From Conchocele bisecta (lineage: Eukaryota; Mollusca; Bivalvia; Lucinida; Thyasiridae): a DNA stretch of 64,000 bases. A program made the translations under genes and the position numbers. The notes under the pieces are model-generated. The model made no database searches. It saw nothing but the letters and a program-made list of their open reading frames with translations, and was not told the DNA's origin. Location: positions 13,853,043-13,917,042 of the forward strand of contig CM055267.1 of NCBI GenBank assembly GCA_029237695.1, read 5' to 3'. The number at the start of each line of letters is the position of its first letter. Within the stretch, counting starts at the first letter, position 1. Shown one piece after another: positions 47,830 through 58,437 of this stretch.

Positions 47830-48400
47830 AATTGGCGTCATTATTATACTTTTGATATCAAAAGTTAATTGTTACTCTTGATATAGGCGATAACCGGGTT
47901 TCCTTAAAATGTTAACATAAATAAATACTTATTCTCTCCACAAATTCTAAAATATACATGTATGCTTTGTTTTTTTTAATTATTTTAAGCCGCATGTACA
48001 GTTCTCATTGTATTCTTTTTGTTTTTTTCTTATTTTGTTTTCTTTAAGGGAATACTTTATTTATTATTATCTTTGGAACGCCTTATCGCTCCGCAAAAGC
48101 ATTACATGCGTTGCTGGGATGCTGTTTCAGTTTGTGTGAACACTTGTCACCGTGACCATATCTTTATTTAACGTGTAATAATAGTACTTGTCGTTACTCT
48201 GCAACAGTAAAGTGTCGGACGTGAACCCGTTTGATGGCATCGATTTCCAATACACGTGTGTCCCATATCGACCTCAGTAAGTGTCGCAGTGGTACCAGGT
48301 GCGGGTCCAGGCGGTGGGCGTGTCCGGCACACACCCCCTCTAAAATTGGTCGAGTTTAGATTTTAACCCATTTTGTACGTGGAAAGATCGGATTGTTTCC
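47830..48400. repeat. Fragment shared with the duplication arms, then unannotated sequence
   Basis: 47838-47945 (ATTATTATACTTTTGATATC ... GGCGATAACCGGGTTTCCTT) matches 5568-5680 of the left arm, so it is another dispersed repeat. The rest to 48400 has no gene. Confidence 0.5.
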
Positions 48401-48506
48401 TTATTTCTCCCCCAAAGTGTATGTTGTTACCACTCAGTTGAACCGTCTCGTCGAGACGGTTCAACTGAGTGACAACAACATATACTTTTGATGAGAAATA
48501 AGAAAT
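48401..48506. mobile_element. Hairpin MITE, copy 1
   Basis: 48414-48489 folds into a stem of about 36 pairs, from AAAGTGTATGTTGTTACC to the loop CTCG/TCGAG and back. TTATTTCTC (48401) and GAGAAATAAG (48493) extend the pairing. Same family as 51104-51178. Confidence 0.8.
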
Positions 48507-49380
48507 AATGCAGAAAATAATCTGAATTTTATAAAAGTTGACGATCATATGTGTCTCATTTGAAATCCACGCCCCCTCTAGACATACATCCTGGATCCGC
48601 CCCTGTGTACCACTGTCTTCCTGCGACGGCCACATAAAACGCAGGGAAGTCGCGACCCATGAAACTTTAATTATCCCAGTTTCTTTAAAGCTCAATCTGC
48701 CAGGATATCAGACAAACTGTGTTGCACCAGGTACACCGTGTTACGATCAAACATACATGCTTTCTAGCAATCCTTTTAACTCACGTACAGCTTGAAAATG
48801 CACGTGTCTTTTTTTGTAGGTATTTAATTCGTTTACGTGTGTACTATTATTGATTTGGAAAATGCACGGTGAACTATGCAGTCCTTGATTAGATTGTAAG
48901 TACTCGTTAGTTTACATGGAATAATTAATAGGTAGAAAATGACACGAATTGGATACGTAATTCAGTAAAGCTTATACAGTGTTTAAGTATGTTTGCCACC
49001 ACTCTCGATCCAGCTCCACTCAACTGAATGCATGCACTCACTATACACAATGTGAACATTCATGCTATTAATGTTGTCACAAATATCCCCGCTTGTTGAA
49101 CGTTACATCAGCGTATGCCAATCTATGCGTCTACGCTGGTCGTAAACGTCGCAATGTACCTGGCTCAGTCTGTGGGACACCTACATCATTACTCAGTACT
49201 GAAAACGACTCCATTTACCGGGCACCAGTCGATGCTTCTTTAATATTTTATGGTGACGATGTAGAGTGGAGAAAATCAGACAATCTTGGTGTGACACGAA
49301 CCAATTGCTGCCAGACCTAAAGGGATAAAGGGACCACCGAATGGACTTTAGTTTGCTTAAAAATCAGTGCGCATTGGAGT
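48507..49380. other. No gene seen upstream of the NHL gene
   Basis: An open frame at 49093-49320 has no recognisable domain. Upstream exons of the NHL gene may exist here or further left but are not identifiable. Confidence 0.35.
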
Positions 49381-50492
49381 TATATATATAACTCTTATAT
49401 ATACAAAATGAAGCGTGGGCGGCAGTCGTACAGCTGGAAGCTAGCAGCTAAGAAACTAGATAAGATGAACATGAAGGAATTTTCAGATTCTAAAGTTTTG
49501 AAATTCAACGGACGAATAGAGTCTGATGCAGAACAATGCAAGTTCAGCTCGATACGATTCTGTGATAATGGAGAGATTCTTGTGGCGGACTCACGAAACA
49601 ATAACCTGAAACTGTTTGAAACTAAGGGACGTTTGCTAAATTTCTTAGATCTTGGATCCTGTCCGCATTCAATGGAGGTTTTGGACGGGAAAGTCGCAAT
49701 GATCAGCCTCCCCGAGATAAAGACAGTTCGCGTCGTGTCTACGAAGGTGAATATAGCATCTTCTGATATCAAATTTAACAGGCATTAAGCTAGGAAAACG
49801 ACTAGGAAAACTAGCGTTTCCGATCAGAGCTTGATAAACTTAAGTCTATCATACCCCGGCTCGGCTCGGAAACGGTAGGAATTTCTCAGCTCGCCGAGGA
49901 ATCCCTATAGTTTCCGAGCAGATCTTGATAAGCTTGATATCAAAAGATCAAAGTGAACTAGCATACTATTTTATTTTCCAAGGCGAACACCCTTATACCA
50001 CAGCAGGATATCTCTAGGAAGGAGAGCTCCTATTGGCTTGCTCGGAACGGATCCTTCGGCATTGTACAGTACGGAGAAGGCGACAACTCCTCGTTGTTGC
50101 ACGTGCACCCAGAGGGCATCATCAAACGGTTCACTCAGCATTTCCCGTTCCACTCGATTCAGGGCATCTGTTTTGATACAGTAGAAGAAGTCGCTTATGT
50201 AATGGACGAACACGGGTCAGCCGTCCAATGTGTTAACAAGACAGGAGAGATCGTCCGCTCCACTCCGTTACAGGGCTTTGCTAGACTTGGCAGTTTTTGT
50301 CGAAGTGAAGATGGTGGACATTTCTACATATGTTCCTCATTCCAGATTCTGAAGGTTAACATGGCCGGTACAGTAGAGCAGACACTGTCAACAGATACTG
50401 TAGATCCACTCGGCGTGTCAGTTAACCTGAAGGGGACGATGCTGGCCGTGGCCGGAGACAGTGATATGATAACCGTCTACACTCGTTGTTAA
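49381..50492 (+). CDS. NHL-repeat / TRIM-type beta-propeller protein, two exons
   Basis: Exon 1 is 49408-49746, ending at AAG|GTGAAT. Exon 2 is 49983-50492, starting after TTTTATTTTCCAAG. Both junctions are phase 0, and together they encode about 282 residues to TAA. NHL-type blades are visible: DNGEILVADSRNNNLKLFE, then GICFDTVEEVAYVMDEHG, then GVSVNLKGTMLAVAGDSD. This is the C-terminal propeller of TRIM2/3/71-like proteins, a class greatly expanded in bivalves, where RING and B-box domains precede it. None of those is visible here, so the gene is a propeller-only paralogue, a remnant, or lacks its 5' exons in my reading. A TATA-rich stretch (49381-49403) sits just before the ATG. The molecular target is unknown. 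A Polinton starts 750 bp downstream. Confidence 0.7.
49816..49946. repeat. Repeat fragment in the NHL-gene intron, shared with the duplication arms
   Basis: Shares CGGCTCGGCTCG, AACGGTAGGAATT, GTTTCCGAGC and TTGATA(A)GCTTGATATCAA with 20525-20610 and its mirror at 21726-21805. Confidence 0.6.
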
Positions 50493-51103
50493 CAACACAC
50501 ATGCAAATAGACGGGTCTTATAAACACGGCGTGTTTCGGCTTTCGTCGGTACTGCTATAATTGAACGGCGCTGGGAATACTGATTACAGTACAATGATTA
50601 CTTCCCTTGATATTAAATAACGCCATTTGCTTTGGTATGTATTATATATATATAGTTATTCCGATGAAAGCCGAAACACGCCGAATGCCTATGCTTATAA
50701 ATAGCTCGGTTACCGAACTCGGAAATAGTGCACTACTTCAAAAGCATCAGCATTTGGGGAATATGTTGGTTACACTAAAAGACGTCCGGTCAAACCGACA
50801 AATCCCGCCAATTCTAACGTCAAGAATATCGGCAATTGTTCTAAGAGAAGTTACTAGTGTTCATGATTGTCCATGTTCCGTACGTATCTTATTGATAAGA
50901 CTGGTCTATATCTGTTTCGCACTCCTGTATGCTAAACTTTGTACTATTTAATTGTTTGGAAGAAACTTGTATTTTTGTAAAATAGTACTGTCAATCACTG
51001 TATATCCTGGTGAGACTGCTCGTTCATAATAGGCTCAACAGGAGCGCCGGAAACATCATAAGATTGGTCCGGCGAATCTAGTGGGTGCACCCGCTACCCA
51101 CCC
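50493..51103. repeat. Region downstream of the NHL gene with a 155-bp inverted-repeat element
   Basis: 50527-50550 (CACGGCGTGTTTCGGCTTTC...) and 50661-50683 (CCGATGAAAGCCGAAACACG...) are inverse of each other and enclose an AT-rich interior, a MITE-like unit just past the stop codon. The rest has no supported gene; the 50607-50951 open frame is low-complexity and unsupported. Confidence 0.55.
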
Positions 51104-51178
51104 AAAGTGTATGTTGTTACCACTCAGTTGAACCGTCTCGCCGAGACGGTTCAACTGAGTGGTAACAACATACACTTC
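51104..51178. mobile_element. Hairpin MITE, copy 2
   Basis: Nearly perfect stem (AAAGTGTATGTTGTTACC ... CTCGCCGAG ... GGTAACAACATACACTT). Better preserved than copy 1 at 48414; 66 bases before the Polinton terminus. Confidence 0.85.
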
Positions 51179-51243
51179 TGATGAGAAATGAGAAAAAAAT
51201 TCTGGAAAAATATGTACATTCCGTTTGTTTATATAGGAATTCC

Positions 51244-51350
51244 AGTAGTATATAAGAGTCAAAATGATACCACCACCCTCTGGAAGCCACCGGCTACACG
51301 TGGTGCCTCCCACCAGGTGGTGCTATAATTAATGACTCTTATATACTACT
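51244..51350. repeat. Polinton terminus folded as a 107-bp hairpin
   Basis: AGTAGTATATAAGAGTCA (51244-51261) is exactly inverted at 51333-51350, and inside them CACCA/TGGTG words continue the symmetry. Either the terminal repeat is itself a hairpin or a second, inverted terminus lies next to the first. Confidence 0.7.
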
Positions 51351-51656
51351 CAGATTTTCCTCCATTTTTATGAGAATATTTATGAGAATGGGAGTAATTT
51401 TAATTTTTCAAAACACGAAGGGGGAGTAAGCATAATTTTTTTTAAAAACACACCTACTGTTCGGCGGGTATGTATGAGAACATATTTTTCATCAACCGCG
51501 AGACCATATATTTATGACATGAGAAGATACACCCCTATTAGAGATAAGAAAATCCCTATGTTTATACTCAGTATATTACAGCAATCTGTCATACATTTAT
51601 TACAAATAAACTTACACCCTATTGAAGATAAAAATCTATTGGTTATACTCAGTATA
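51351..51656. other. Subterminal AT-rich region before the polymerase gene
   Basis: Two related segments (ACCCCTATTAGAGATAAGAAAATC at 51530 and ACCCTATTGAAGATAAAAATC at 51616, each followed by TTATACTCAGTATA) form a direct repeat of about 90 bp. Possible promoter. No ORF supported. Confidence 0.5.
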
Positions 51657-54600
51657 ATGTCTACCATAAAGCAAATGAGAGAGCAAGCTAAGAGTTGGGG
51701 AATTTTCCCTAAGAGGTTTGAGACTCAAGAAAGATATAGCAGATAGGATAAGTGACGCGCGAGCCATCGTCTACGAGGAGAGGCTGCGACGTGCGGTTTC
51801 GACCGGACGACTGCCCGCTGACCCTGAAAAACGCTCCGAGAAATTGGAGAACGAGACGACGGCCAGTCTGCGCGCCACTGCTTACGCGCAGCGTGTAAAA
51901 GAAGATCCCAGCGCGCGTAGAAAACCACTATTCAAGGCGTACTACAATAAGATTTATCAAGGGTTGGTTGGGAGACCTCCTAAGAGTAGGAGAGATATCG
52001 CCAGAGCTTTGGTGGAGGAGGGTCCCAGGATTCTCGCCGAAGAAGCCGAAGTTAGGGAAACTGTTGATAGGGGTAGGAGGAAGATAGTATGGACTTTCGA
52101 GAGGGGGGTAGATGGGGAGATCGCTAATCGCATAATGAATAAAATTCGTCCAGAGATGACCACCGGCGTGTTATCTGAGGTATTCGTGCTCGTATCGTAT
52201 TAGGAACATAGAGACCGACGCTACTATGATCTATCACAAACAATCAAAGGGCAGTCCGTGGATAAAACGAGATCGCCAAAGCCGAGAGTTGGATATCCGA
52301 TAGAGAGAAAGGTCGAATGGACATCGACAAAGTTGATAGACAAACACAAATGGACCTTCGTTCGTTGGATATCGGTCGAGGTGAAGATGATCATCGACGC
52401 TCAACAACTTCTCATGGGAGCGGGAAAACTCCCAGACTGGTTAAGACAGAAAAAGGGAATGTATTCCGTCGACACGTACGACGACTACTTGTGTCTGTTT
52501 AGGTGCATAGCCATCCACCGTGGAGGGAGACCAGACCGCTGTTGTGAGGAATGCACGAACTCTAGCTAACGAATATCTCGGTCACGATAACGGACCGGAT
52601 AGTAAGGGAATTCCCTTGAAAGATATTAAGAAGGTCGAAGAGCACTTCAAGATGGGCATTCGCGTGTACGAGCCCACCGACGAGGAGTGTGGTATCTCAT
52701 GAAGGTTCCGGCAAATTACGATGTGGTTGGGGAGAAGACAATGACGATAGGAATGTTTGGAGGTCACTCTTTCCTCATAACGAACCTCCGCAAGATGACG
52801 AACGAGTACGGGTGCTCCGGATGCCAACAACGGTTCACAAAGTCGTGTAACATGCACAGGCACGCGACCACCTGCATGGGTGGGAAGACCGTGGTGACAT
52901 GTCCAGGTAAGATCGTAGAGAGACCACAGTCTGCATACGAGAAGGCGTTCTATCCCAAGGGGTCAGCGAGCGAGAGATCGATTCAATGGTTGAGCAGAGA
53001 AGAAGAGAGATTGGGAAAGCACATACATCACGCGAGATGCGGTCACGGTGGAGAGAGGTGGGTGGCCGGCGATCCTGTCGATGGATATTGTCACGAGACC
53101 AAGACCGTGTTTCAGTTTCACGGATGCTACTGGCACGGGTGTCCGATTCATCACGGTAATACAGCGCTGTATATGAGGTACAGGAAGACGAAAAATTCGA
53201 GACGCCAAGATAAGGAGGCGGGTTACGAGCTGGTGGTGATGTGGGAGTGCGAGTGGTTGAATGAGGAATAATCCTACTATCCACAATCACCGCGCGAGGA
53301 GGAGACGACTCTGTACCCTCACCAGATAGTCTATGACTTCGAGGCGTATCATCGACAAGTCAAAAACCACTCAACCCACCAAAGACCTGACCTTCGAGGT
53401 CGAGCACGTTCCTATATCTGTGTCTTTGGGGGATACGATGCATGAAGGGATAACCACATCTGCGAACGAGATCCTGACACGCTAGTCGAGAAGTTCGTGA
53501 CGAGCTACAGATGAGAGGCAAGGCAATCAGGGAGGGGGTTAGGAAGAAGTATCTGCCGGCCGATATAGATATGCTATCGAAGTCCTCAGCAAGCAAAGAT
53601 TGTCTCTTGGATTGACCAAGTCCCCGGTGGTGGGGTTCAACTGTAGCAGGTACGACCTGAACCTCATCAAGCAGTACTTTGTCGAGAAGTTGGCGGCCAC
53701 CGTGACTAAGGTGATGGTCGGAAAGAGAGCCAGCACGACGATGTTTCTGTTTACCCCGGAGTTTAGATTTCTCGACATCATCCAGTATCTGGGACCCGGT
53801 ACCACGTACGACCGGTGGGTTAAGGCGTACGACTGTAAAAACGATAAAGTCTCACTTCCCGTACGAGTGGTTCGATAGCGCGGACAAGATCGACCCATCC
53901 GGGGGCTGCCAGACATTCCCGAGTGGTTACTCGAAGTTGAAGGGTGAGTTCCTACTGTCGTTGTCCGAGTGGAAAGAGTGTAAGAAGGTATTCCAAGAAA
54001 ATGGATGAAGACGTTCAAGGAATGGTTGCACACTACAACGACTTGGATGTCGGACCGTTCCTAGAGGCTCTAACTAAGATGACGGAGTTCTACAGAGGAA
54101 GAGGTGTGGATATACTCAAGGATGCTGTGTCTCTGCCCGGTGTTTCCCTTCAGTACCTACTTCGTGGGACGATCGATGGGAAGGCGGACACACCCGAGCT
54201 GTGGTCACCGAAGTCTGAAACTTATGAGATGATGAAGCAGGGATTGGTCGGTGGTCCGTCCATAGTGTTCTCCAGATACGCAGAGGCTGGCAGGTCGACG
54301 ATCAGGGGTCAGGTAGGTAGTCGGGAGGAGAAGATGTGCAAGGCGGTGATGGGGTACGACGCCAATGCACTGTATCTGTCTACCCTGTCGAAAGACATGC
54401 CGTGCGGGGAGGAGACGATATGGACGTGTGACGACCCGGAAAGACAGTCGTATATAGACTGTTTCGTGAGGAAGGTCAGGAGTGAAAAGTGGTTCGGATT
54501 TGCGGAGTTGGATATAGAGGTCCCGGAAACGTTGAGAGACAAGTTCTCGGAAATGTCACCGCTGTTCGTTAATCAAGAAATCGATGAGAACGATGTTCCG

Positions 54601-55605
54601 CAGCACATGAAGGATTACCTGGCCAGTACCGGGAGGAAAAGGGTCGAAGGACAGAGAAAGCTCGTGGGGGCAATGTCCGCGAAGAAGATGATCATATACT
54701 CCCCACTGCTAAAGTGGTATCTGGAGCACGGTCTGATCATCAAGGCGGTGCATAGGGTGATAGACTACACGCCCGGCAAACCGTTTCAGTGGTTCGTGGA
54801 AGAGGTCACCGCTGCCAGACGGACGGGGGACGTAGACAAGAGCAAGACGGTGTTGGCGGAGATATTCAAACTGGTTGTCAACGCGTGTTGTGGCAAGCTA
54901 ATAGAGGCACAAGAGAGACACCTGAACACCACATATACGAAGGATGAGAAGACTGTCGACCGGGCACTGAGGTCGGCGTGGTTCGAAGACCTGGAGGAGA
55001 TTGGGGAGGCTTACGAGATATCGAGCAGGAAGACTCGAGTGGTGATCAACAGACCGTTTCAGTGTGGCATAGCGGTCTACCAGTTGGCCAAGCTCCGGAT
55101 GCTGGAGTTCTACTACGATTTCTTGGACAAGTACGTGGATCGCGGAGATTTCGAACTGATACAGATGGACACTGACAGCATGTACTTCGCGCTGTCGGAG
55201 AAGACGCTGGCGGCGGTGGTGAGAAAGAATATGAAGAGAAAGTTTAATAAGGAGAAGACCGAGTGGTTGGCGTGGGACGCGTGGAGCAACAGAACTCCGG
55301 GATTGTTCAAGCTGGAATTCGAGGGAGATAGAGCCATCGCTCTGTGTAGCAAGTGTTACTACGTGAGTGGTGATGGAAAATCTAAGCACTCGGCCAAGGG
55401 GATGTCGAAGAGATCTAACGATCTGACTTGGGGAAGAAGGTATAAGAGTGCTCTCGAAGGGGGTAGGGATATGGCGGAGAACAGGGGATTCCGAATGATT
55501 AACGGGGTGATGAAGACGTACTGTCAACAAAAATTAGGACTCTCGGCGTACTACGACAAGAGGAGAGTGATGGAAGACGGGTTGCACACAGAGCCTATAG
55601 GATAG
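51657..55605 (+). pseudogene. Protein-primed family B DNA polymerase of the Polinton, interrupted
   Basis: The gene would copy the element's linear DNA from a protein primer. Total span is about 1,300 codons, the normal Polinton polymerase size. Recognisable parts in order: a charged N-terminus; a LCLFRCIAIH motif (52486-52517); a C2HC finger (52813-52875, Cys-x2-Cys-x12-His-x3-Cys); a VFQFHGCYWHGC segment (53107-53142); the exonuclease motif DFEAY (53337-53351); a second exonuclease motif FNCSRYDLNL (53635-53664); then the polymerase domain. The reading frame changes or stops near 51735, 52195, 52270, 52520, 52690, 53270, 53390, 53500-53600 and 53870. I have not joined the pieces. The ATG at 51657 is the first in the opening frame. 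Breaks are confined to the N-terminal half. Confidence 0.85.
53944..55605 (+). CDS. Open polymerase domain of the Polinton DNA polymerase (553 codons)
   Basis: Longest intact frame in the window. Motif A region YDANALYL (residues 138-145), motif B KLVVNACCGK (309-318) and motif C DTDS (409-412) are all present and spaced as in protein-primed family B enzymes; a KHSAKG segment (481-486) follows. The catalytic aspartates are kept. The first ~20 residues look out of frame with the true protein, and the usual start lies upstream, so this is a fragment rather than a complete enzyme. It ends 44 bases before the stop of the convergent integrase gene, with an A-rich spacer (55606-55648). Conservation across the whole domain, against a broken N-terminal half, is notable. 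Confidence 0.9.
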   Translation: MSSYCRCPSGKSVRRYSKKMDEDVQGMVAHYNDLDVGPFLEALTKMTEFYRGRGVDILKDAVSLPGVSLQYLLRGTIDGKADTPELWSPKSETYEMMKQGLVGGPSIVFSRYAEAGRSTIRGQVGSREEKMCKAVMGYDANALYLSTLSKDMPCGEETIWTCDDPERQSYIDCFVRKVRSEKWFGFAELDIEVPETLRDKFSEMSPLFVNQEIDENDVPQHMKDYLASTGRKRVEGQRKLVGAMSAKKMIIYSPLLKWYLEHGLIIKAVHRVIDYTPGKPFQWFVEEVTAARRTGDVDKSKTVLAEIFKLVVNACCGKLIEAQERHLNTTYTKDEKTVDRALRSAWFEDLEEIGEAYEISSRKTRVVINRPFQCGIAVYQLAKLRMLEFYYDFLDKYVDRGDFELIQMDTDSMYFALSEKTLAAVVRKNMKRKFNKEKTEWLAWDAWSNRTPGLFKLEFEGDRAIALCSKCYYVSGDGKSKHSAKGMSKRSNDLTWGRRYKSALEGGRDMAENRGFRMINGVMKTYCQQKLGLSAYYDKRRVMEDGLHTEPIG

Positions 55606-55648
55606 GTAAAAAAAAGAACTCTGAAAAAAGGATAGAATACTAAAGACT

Positions 55649-56640
55649 CTAACGATCCGGGGGTAACTGGGTGTCAGAAGGCACCATAAGAAGTTCTTCG
55701 CGAACAAAACCGCGAGATGGACCATCAGTCAAATAATAGAGCACGGGCTCATCAGGTTTGGTAATAGAGCGATCCAGATGATATACATTCATTGACCACA
55801 CGGGATCAGTCGCGCGGCGGCTGCCACCTTCGAGCTCTCCCGGTTGATAGAGGTACCGGACGTCAATATCTGATGGAAGCCGCTGCTCCTCTAAACCAAC
55901 GGGTCGCCCGCGCGAGACGGCAGAGGGCTTGCTCGTCACCCTTTTAAACTTGATAGCATCTACAGGCTTCTTACCTATCAATCTGGTCACCTCTCCGTTC
56001 AGTGCGGAGACCACGGCGGGCAGTCTGGCCACCCACTCGGTCGACCGTGAATGGGGGTCTACAAGTTCTTTGGCGTAATTGGTGTCCGAACAGTCTCTCA
56101 GCCAGGGTTCGATTGAAGCGTTCCACGATCCCCTGGTCCCGGTGGATGTTGACGCGGCCGCGTCTGATAGAAACTTTATGCTTAGACAATAGATGAGAGA
56201 CCGCGCCATGAACTCGCGGCCGGGATCGACCTGGAGAAGATTCGGCCATTTGAGAGGACTCCTCTTATATATTCGGGAAAGAGCCTCGGACACTTCCTTA
56301 GACTCTTTAGTGGCCAACGGCTCAGCCCCCTTATAACGACTCGCTACGTCAACGATTGTCAGTGCGTACTTGTACGTTTTTAGCGACCGACGCGATCGTG
56401 AGGGAGAAACAGGAGATCCGCTTGGTGAACTTGGTTCGGCACCGGCACGTCGAATTCGGGCGCGGAATATTGTGAGGCGCGGGTAAATAGATCTGCCAGA
56501 TGGCCTGCTTCTTGAGCCATTCCTTGACAGCGTTTTCTGAAACCTTGGGCGCCGCGAGGTTCTTGATGGCCGCGAGTCCCTTCCAGTACCGCGTGGACTA
56601 TAGTATGTATTCGACAGCTGCGCGTTAGTTTGGTATCAAG
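55649..56640 (-). pseudogene. Retroviral-type (rve) integrase of the Polinton, interrupted
   Basis: Inserts the element into host DNA. The DDE triad can be located: Asp in IVDVASRYK (codon at 56348-56350), Asp in VDPGREF (56225-56227) and Glu in GIVERFNRTL (56121-56123). The last two are about 35 residues apart, as in D,D35E integrases. The segments lie in different frames: shifts occur near 56340, 56210, 56080 and upstream of 56400, so the gene is not openly translatable here. The C-terminal part, 55649-56070, is open and includes VRYLYQPGELEGG and VWSMNVYHLDR, typical of the C-terminal domain of these integrases. The 5' limit is uncertain. It is convergent with the polymerase gene. Confidence 0.85.
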
Positions 56641-56981
56641 TTTTGCGCGTGTTCATCGTATGCGAATATTCTAATATATCGGACAATCTCCAACATGCCC
56701 TCGCCAGTTCGTCCGGTAACTGCGTCGTTTAATAATAAACCTTTGTTGGAAGTTTCGCTGCAGCCCCAATCGCGTTGGGTTGGAACAGGAGAGGGGAAAT
56801 CTAATTCATCCAATCTCGATTGGGAGGAATCTAACATCCGCTTTGCGAAAAGGGTGGCCGCTTTTTCGTCCTCGAGACAATCTCGGGCCAGATAACATAC
56901 TCTTTGCAACCAGGTAAAACGATGTTTTTGGGCAGTGTAGCCTACATCGATCATAGCGTTATAAAGTTCGTCAACTAACAT
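56625..56981 (-). CDS. Uncharacterised Polinton protein, 118 codons
   Basis: Starts MLVDELYNAMIDVG after an AT/TATA-rich leader (56983-57010). It is rich in charged residues and has helix-type sequence to about residue 55, then a less ordered part. Two CCAAT-type palindromes (56766-56778 and 56810-56823) lie inside the frame and encode the TQRDWG and SQSRLD stretches. The gene directly precedes the integrase and its end overlaps the integrase 5' region by a few bases. No family recognised; it could be an accessory protein or an N-terminal part of the integrase. Confidence 0.55.
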   Translation of the reverse strand: MLVDELYNAMIDVGYTAQKHRFTWLQRVCYLARDCLEDEKAATLFAKRMLDSSQSRLDELDFPSPVPTQRDWGCSETSNKGLLLNDAVTGRTGEGMLEIVRYIRIFAYDEHAQNLIPN

Positions 56982-57029
56982 CGTTCTATATATATATTTA
57001 TAAAAAATAAAAAAAATGTTTTTAATTAA

Positions 57030-57469
57030 TTAATTTAAAATCTCGATTGAATAATAGCCGACGAGACCCACCACACCCATTCCCACGACGATGAACGCGA
57101 TCTCGCGGTCTTTTTGGGGCTCTGATGGTACATAGAAATCTGAAAGTTGGGGCTCGGGATCCATTGGATCGAGACTTTTGTGCGGATATTGCCAGCGCGT
57201 ACTCGCTGGTTGGCTTCTTCAACGTTCTGAAAAGTTTGCGCGGCGTGATTTTCGCGGCGAAGCTCTTCATTGACCCAGTCCAGATGGGCGGTTCGTTTTT
57301 TCGACCACGCTTCCTTTGCGCTATTGAGTTGTTCTAACAGCTAAATCGTGACGCTTAACGCTCCTCATCCACGTTCGAGCTTTTCATTTTAGAGAATATA
57401 AAGTTGCTACCGCTGAACGCCAATGCGTTTACAAGCGCCACCACCTACTATTACTGCGATTGAAGCCAT
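57030..57469 (-). pseudogene. Small membrane protein gene of the Polinton, interrupted
   Basis: Opens with ATG at 57467-57469 (MASIAVIVGGGA, hydrophobic), then continues in other frames as charged, helix-type sequence. The last part (57030-57164) is cleanly open: it starts MDPEPQLSDFYVPSEP and has one transmembrane segment, IAFIVVGMGVVGLVGYYSI, before the stop. At least two shifts lie between 57400 and 57180. Two hydrophobic ends around a charged middle suggest a membrane-associated virion protein. Alternatively 57030-57164 is its own 44-codon gene. Confidence 0.5.
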
Positions 57470-57482
57470 TTATTTCCATATA

Positions 57483-57683
57483 TTAACTGGTAGAAATTTC
57501 AGCTTTAACTAGATAAATCTCGGGTCCAAACTGCGGCGCTACATCTAAAGTCGCGAGCCCTGCGTCTCTCACAGTAAAGTCCAATTTGGGAGTGGACCCT
57601 CCTAGGGTCATCTTTGATAGTCGAGCATACCCGATACTGAAAACAGATATCACCACGGCGTGATAAAGCGCATTCACTAACAT
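57483..57683 (-). CDS. Small Polinton protein, 66 codons
   Basis: MLVNALYHAVVISVFSIGYA at the N-terminus is hydrophobic; the rest reads as beta-type sequence (TLGGSTPKLDFTVRD). The MLV start resembles that of the gene at 56981. Thirty-five bases upstream on the same strand is CCCTTTTATAG. No family recognised. Confidence 0.55.
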   Translation of the reverse strand: MLVNALYHAVVISVFSIGYARLSKMTLGGSTPKLDFTVRDAGLATLDVAPQFGPEIYLVKAEISTS

Positions 57684-57736
57684 TTACCATCTTGTTCAGC
57701 CATTGTTATAAATTATTGCTATAAAAGGGATCGCGA

Positions 57737-58272
57737 TCAATGTTTAAATGGGGCGCATCCAAATTCAACATTGTTGATGATTGTGTTTAGTAACTTTCTT
57801 CTGAACACTGCTGGTTGTTTTTTCTGGTATTTCCACACGCACAGGGCACCAACAACTGCCAGACTACCACCAACAAACCAACTCCAATTCGTGAATAGGG
57901 GTTCAGTCAAACTCCAACGGGAGTTTGGTATTGGGTGACAAATTCAAAGAATTTGGGTGTGCTTCCAATTCGTGAATTTGGGGTGTTGTTGTACTCAACT
58001 CTGTCTTCAGATGTTTTGCTGTCTCCGTCCCCATCAATTCAGGAATTTGCTGCAACCCCAATCTCGATTGGAGTTTAGCCTCTCGAAGCTCGGCGAGTAT
58101 TTTAATCTTGTTTAACTTTTCGGGTGGCAGCCGCCGCCCTCCCAGCTGCCTGTCTTTTGGGATTTTTTATATGTGGTATGTCATCCAGTGGCGGAGTAAC
58201 ACTCTGGTTCGATTGTGTTGGAGCAATCGGGTTCAACTCCGTCACTCTCGTGGGTGTGTCTTGTGTCATCAT
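57737..58272 (-). pseudogene. Polinton protein with acidic/proline N-terminus, helix and C-terminal membrane span, interrupted
   Basis: Starts MMTQDTPTRVTELNPI (tandem ATGs at 58272 and 58269), then KNPKRQAAGRAA. After a shift near 58115 it continues in another frame with LPPEKLNKIKILAELREAK, a helical stretch. After a second shift near 57895 there is a hydrophobic segment, WFVGGSLAVVGALCVWKY, followed by a basic tail and TGA at 57737-57739. Several CCAAT-type palindromes (57884-57899, 57965-57981, 58058-58071) and other near-palindromes (57908-57927, 57941-57957) are inside it. The probable product is a membrane or virion protein. No named family. Confidence 0.5.
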
Positions 58273-58437
58273 TTATAATATTAATATAGAGCTTATAGGT
58301 TCGTGGGCATATATGTCCAAATTGACAGTGTTTCTTTACCCGTGGTCAACGCGGTTGTCAGCGGAGCTAAATACATTCCAAACTTGTGATAAATTGAGCA
58401 GCAGGTTTGTTTTCTAAGAGTGTGTTCTATAAAAGGG

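Noticed and set aside
49093..49320. 75-codon ORF upstream of the NHL gene as an extra exon
   Set aside because: No NHL, RING or B-box features and no matching splice site seen.
54898..55530. 210-codon minus-strand ORF over the polymerase core
   Set aside because: Antisense shadow of the polymerase domain, with low-quality composition.
58124..58417. Hydrophobic + strand ORF in the Polinton (97 codons)
   Set aside because: It is antisense to the minus-strand gene whose start and helical region are better supported.
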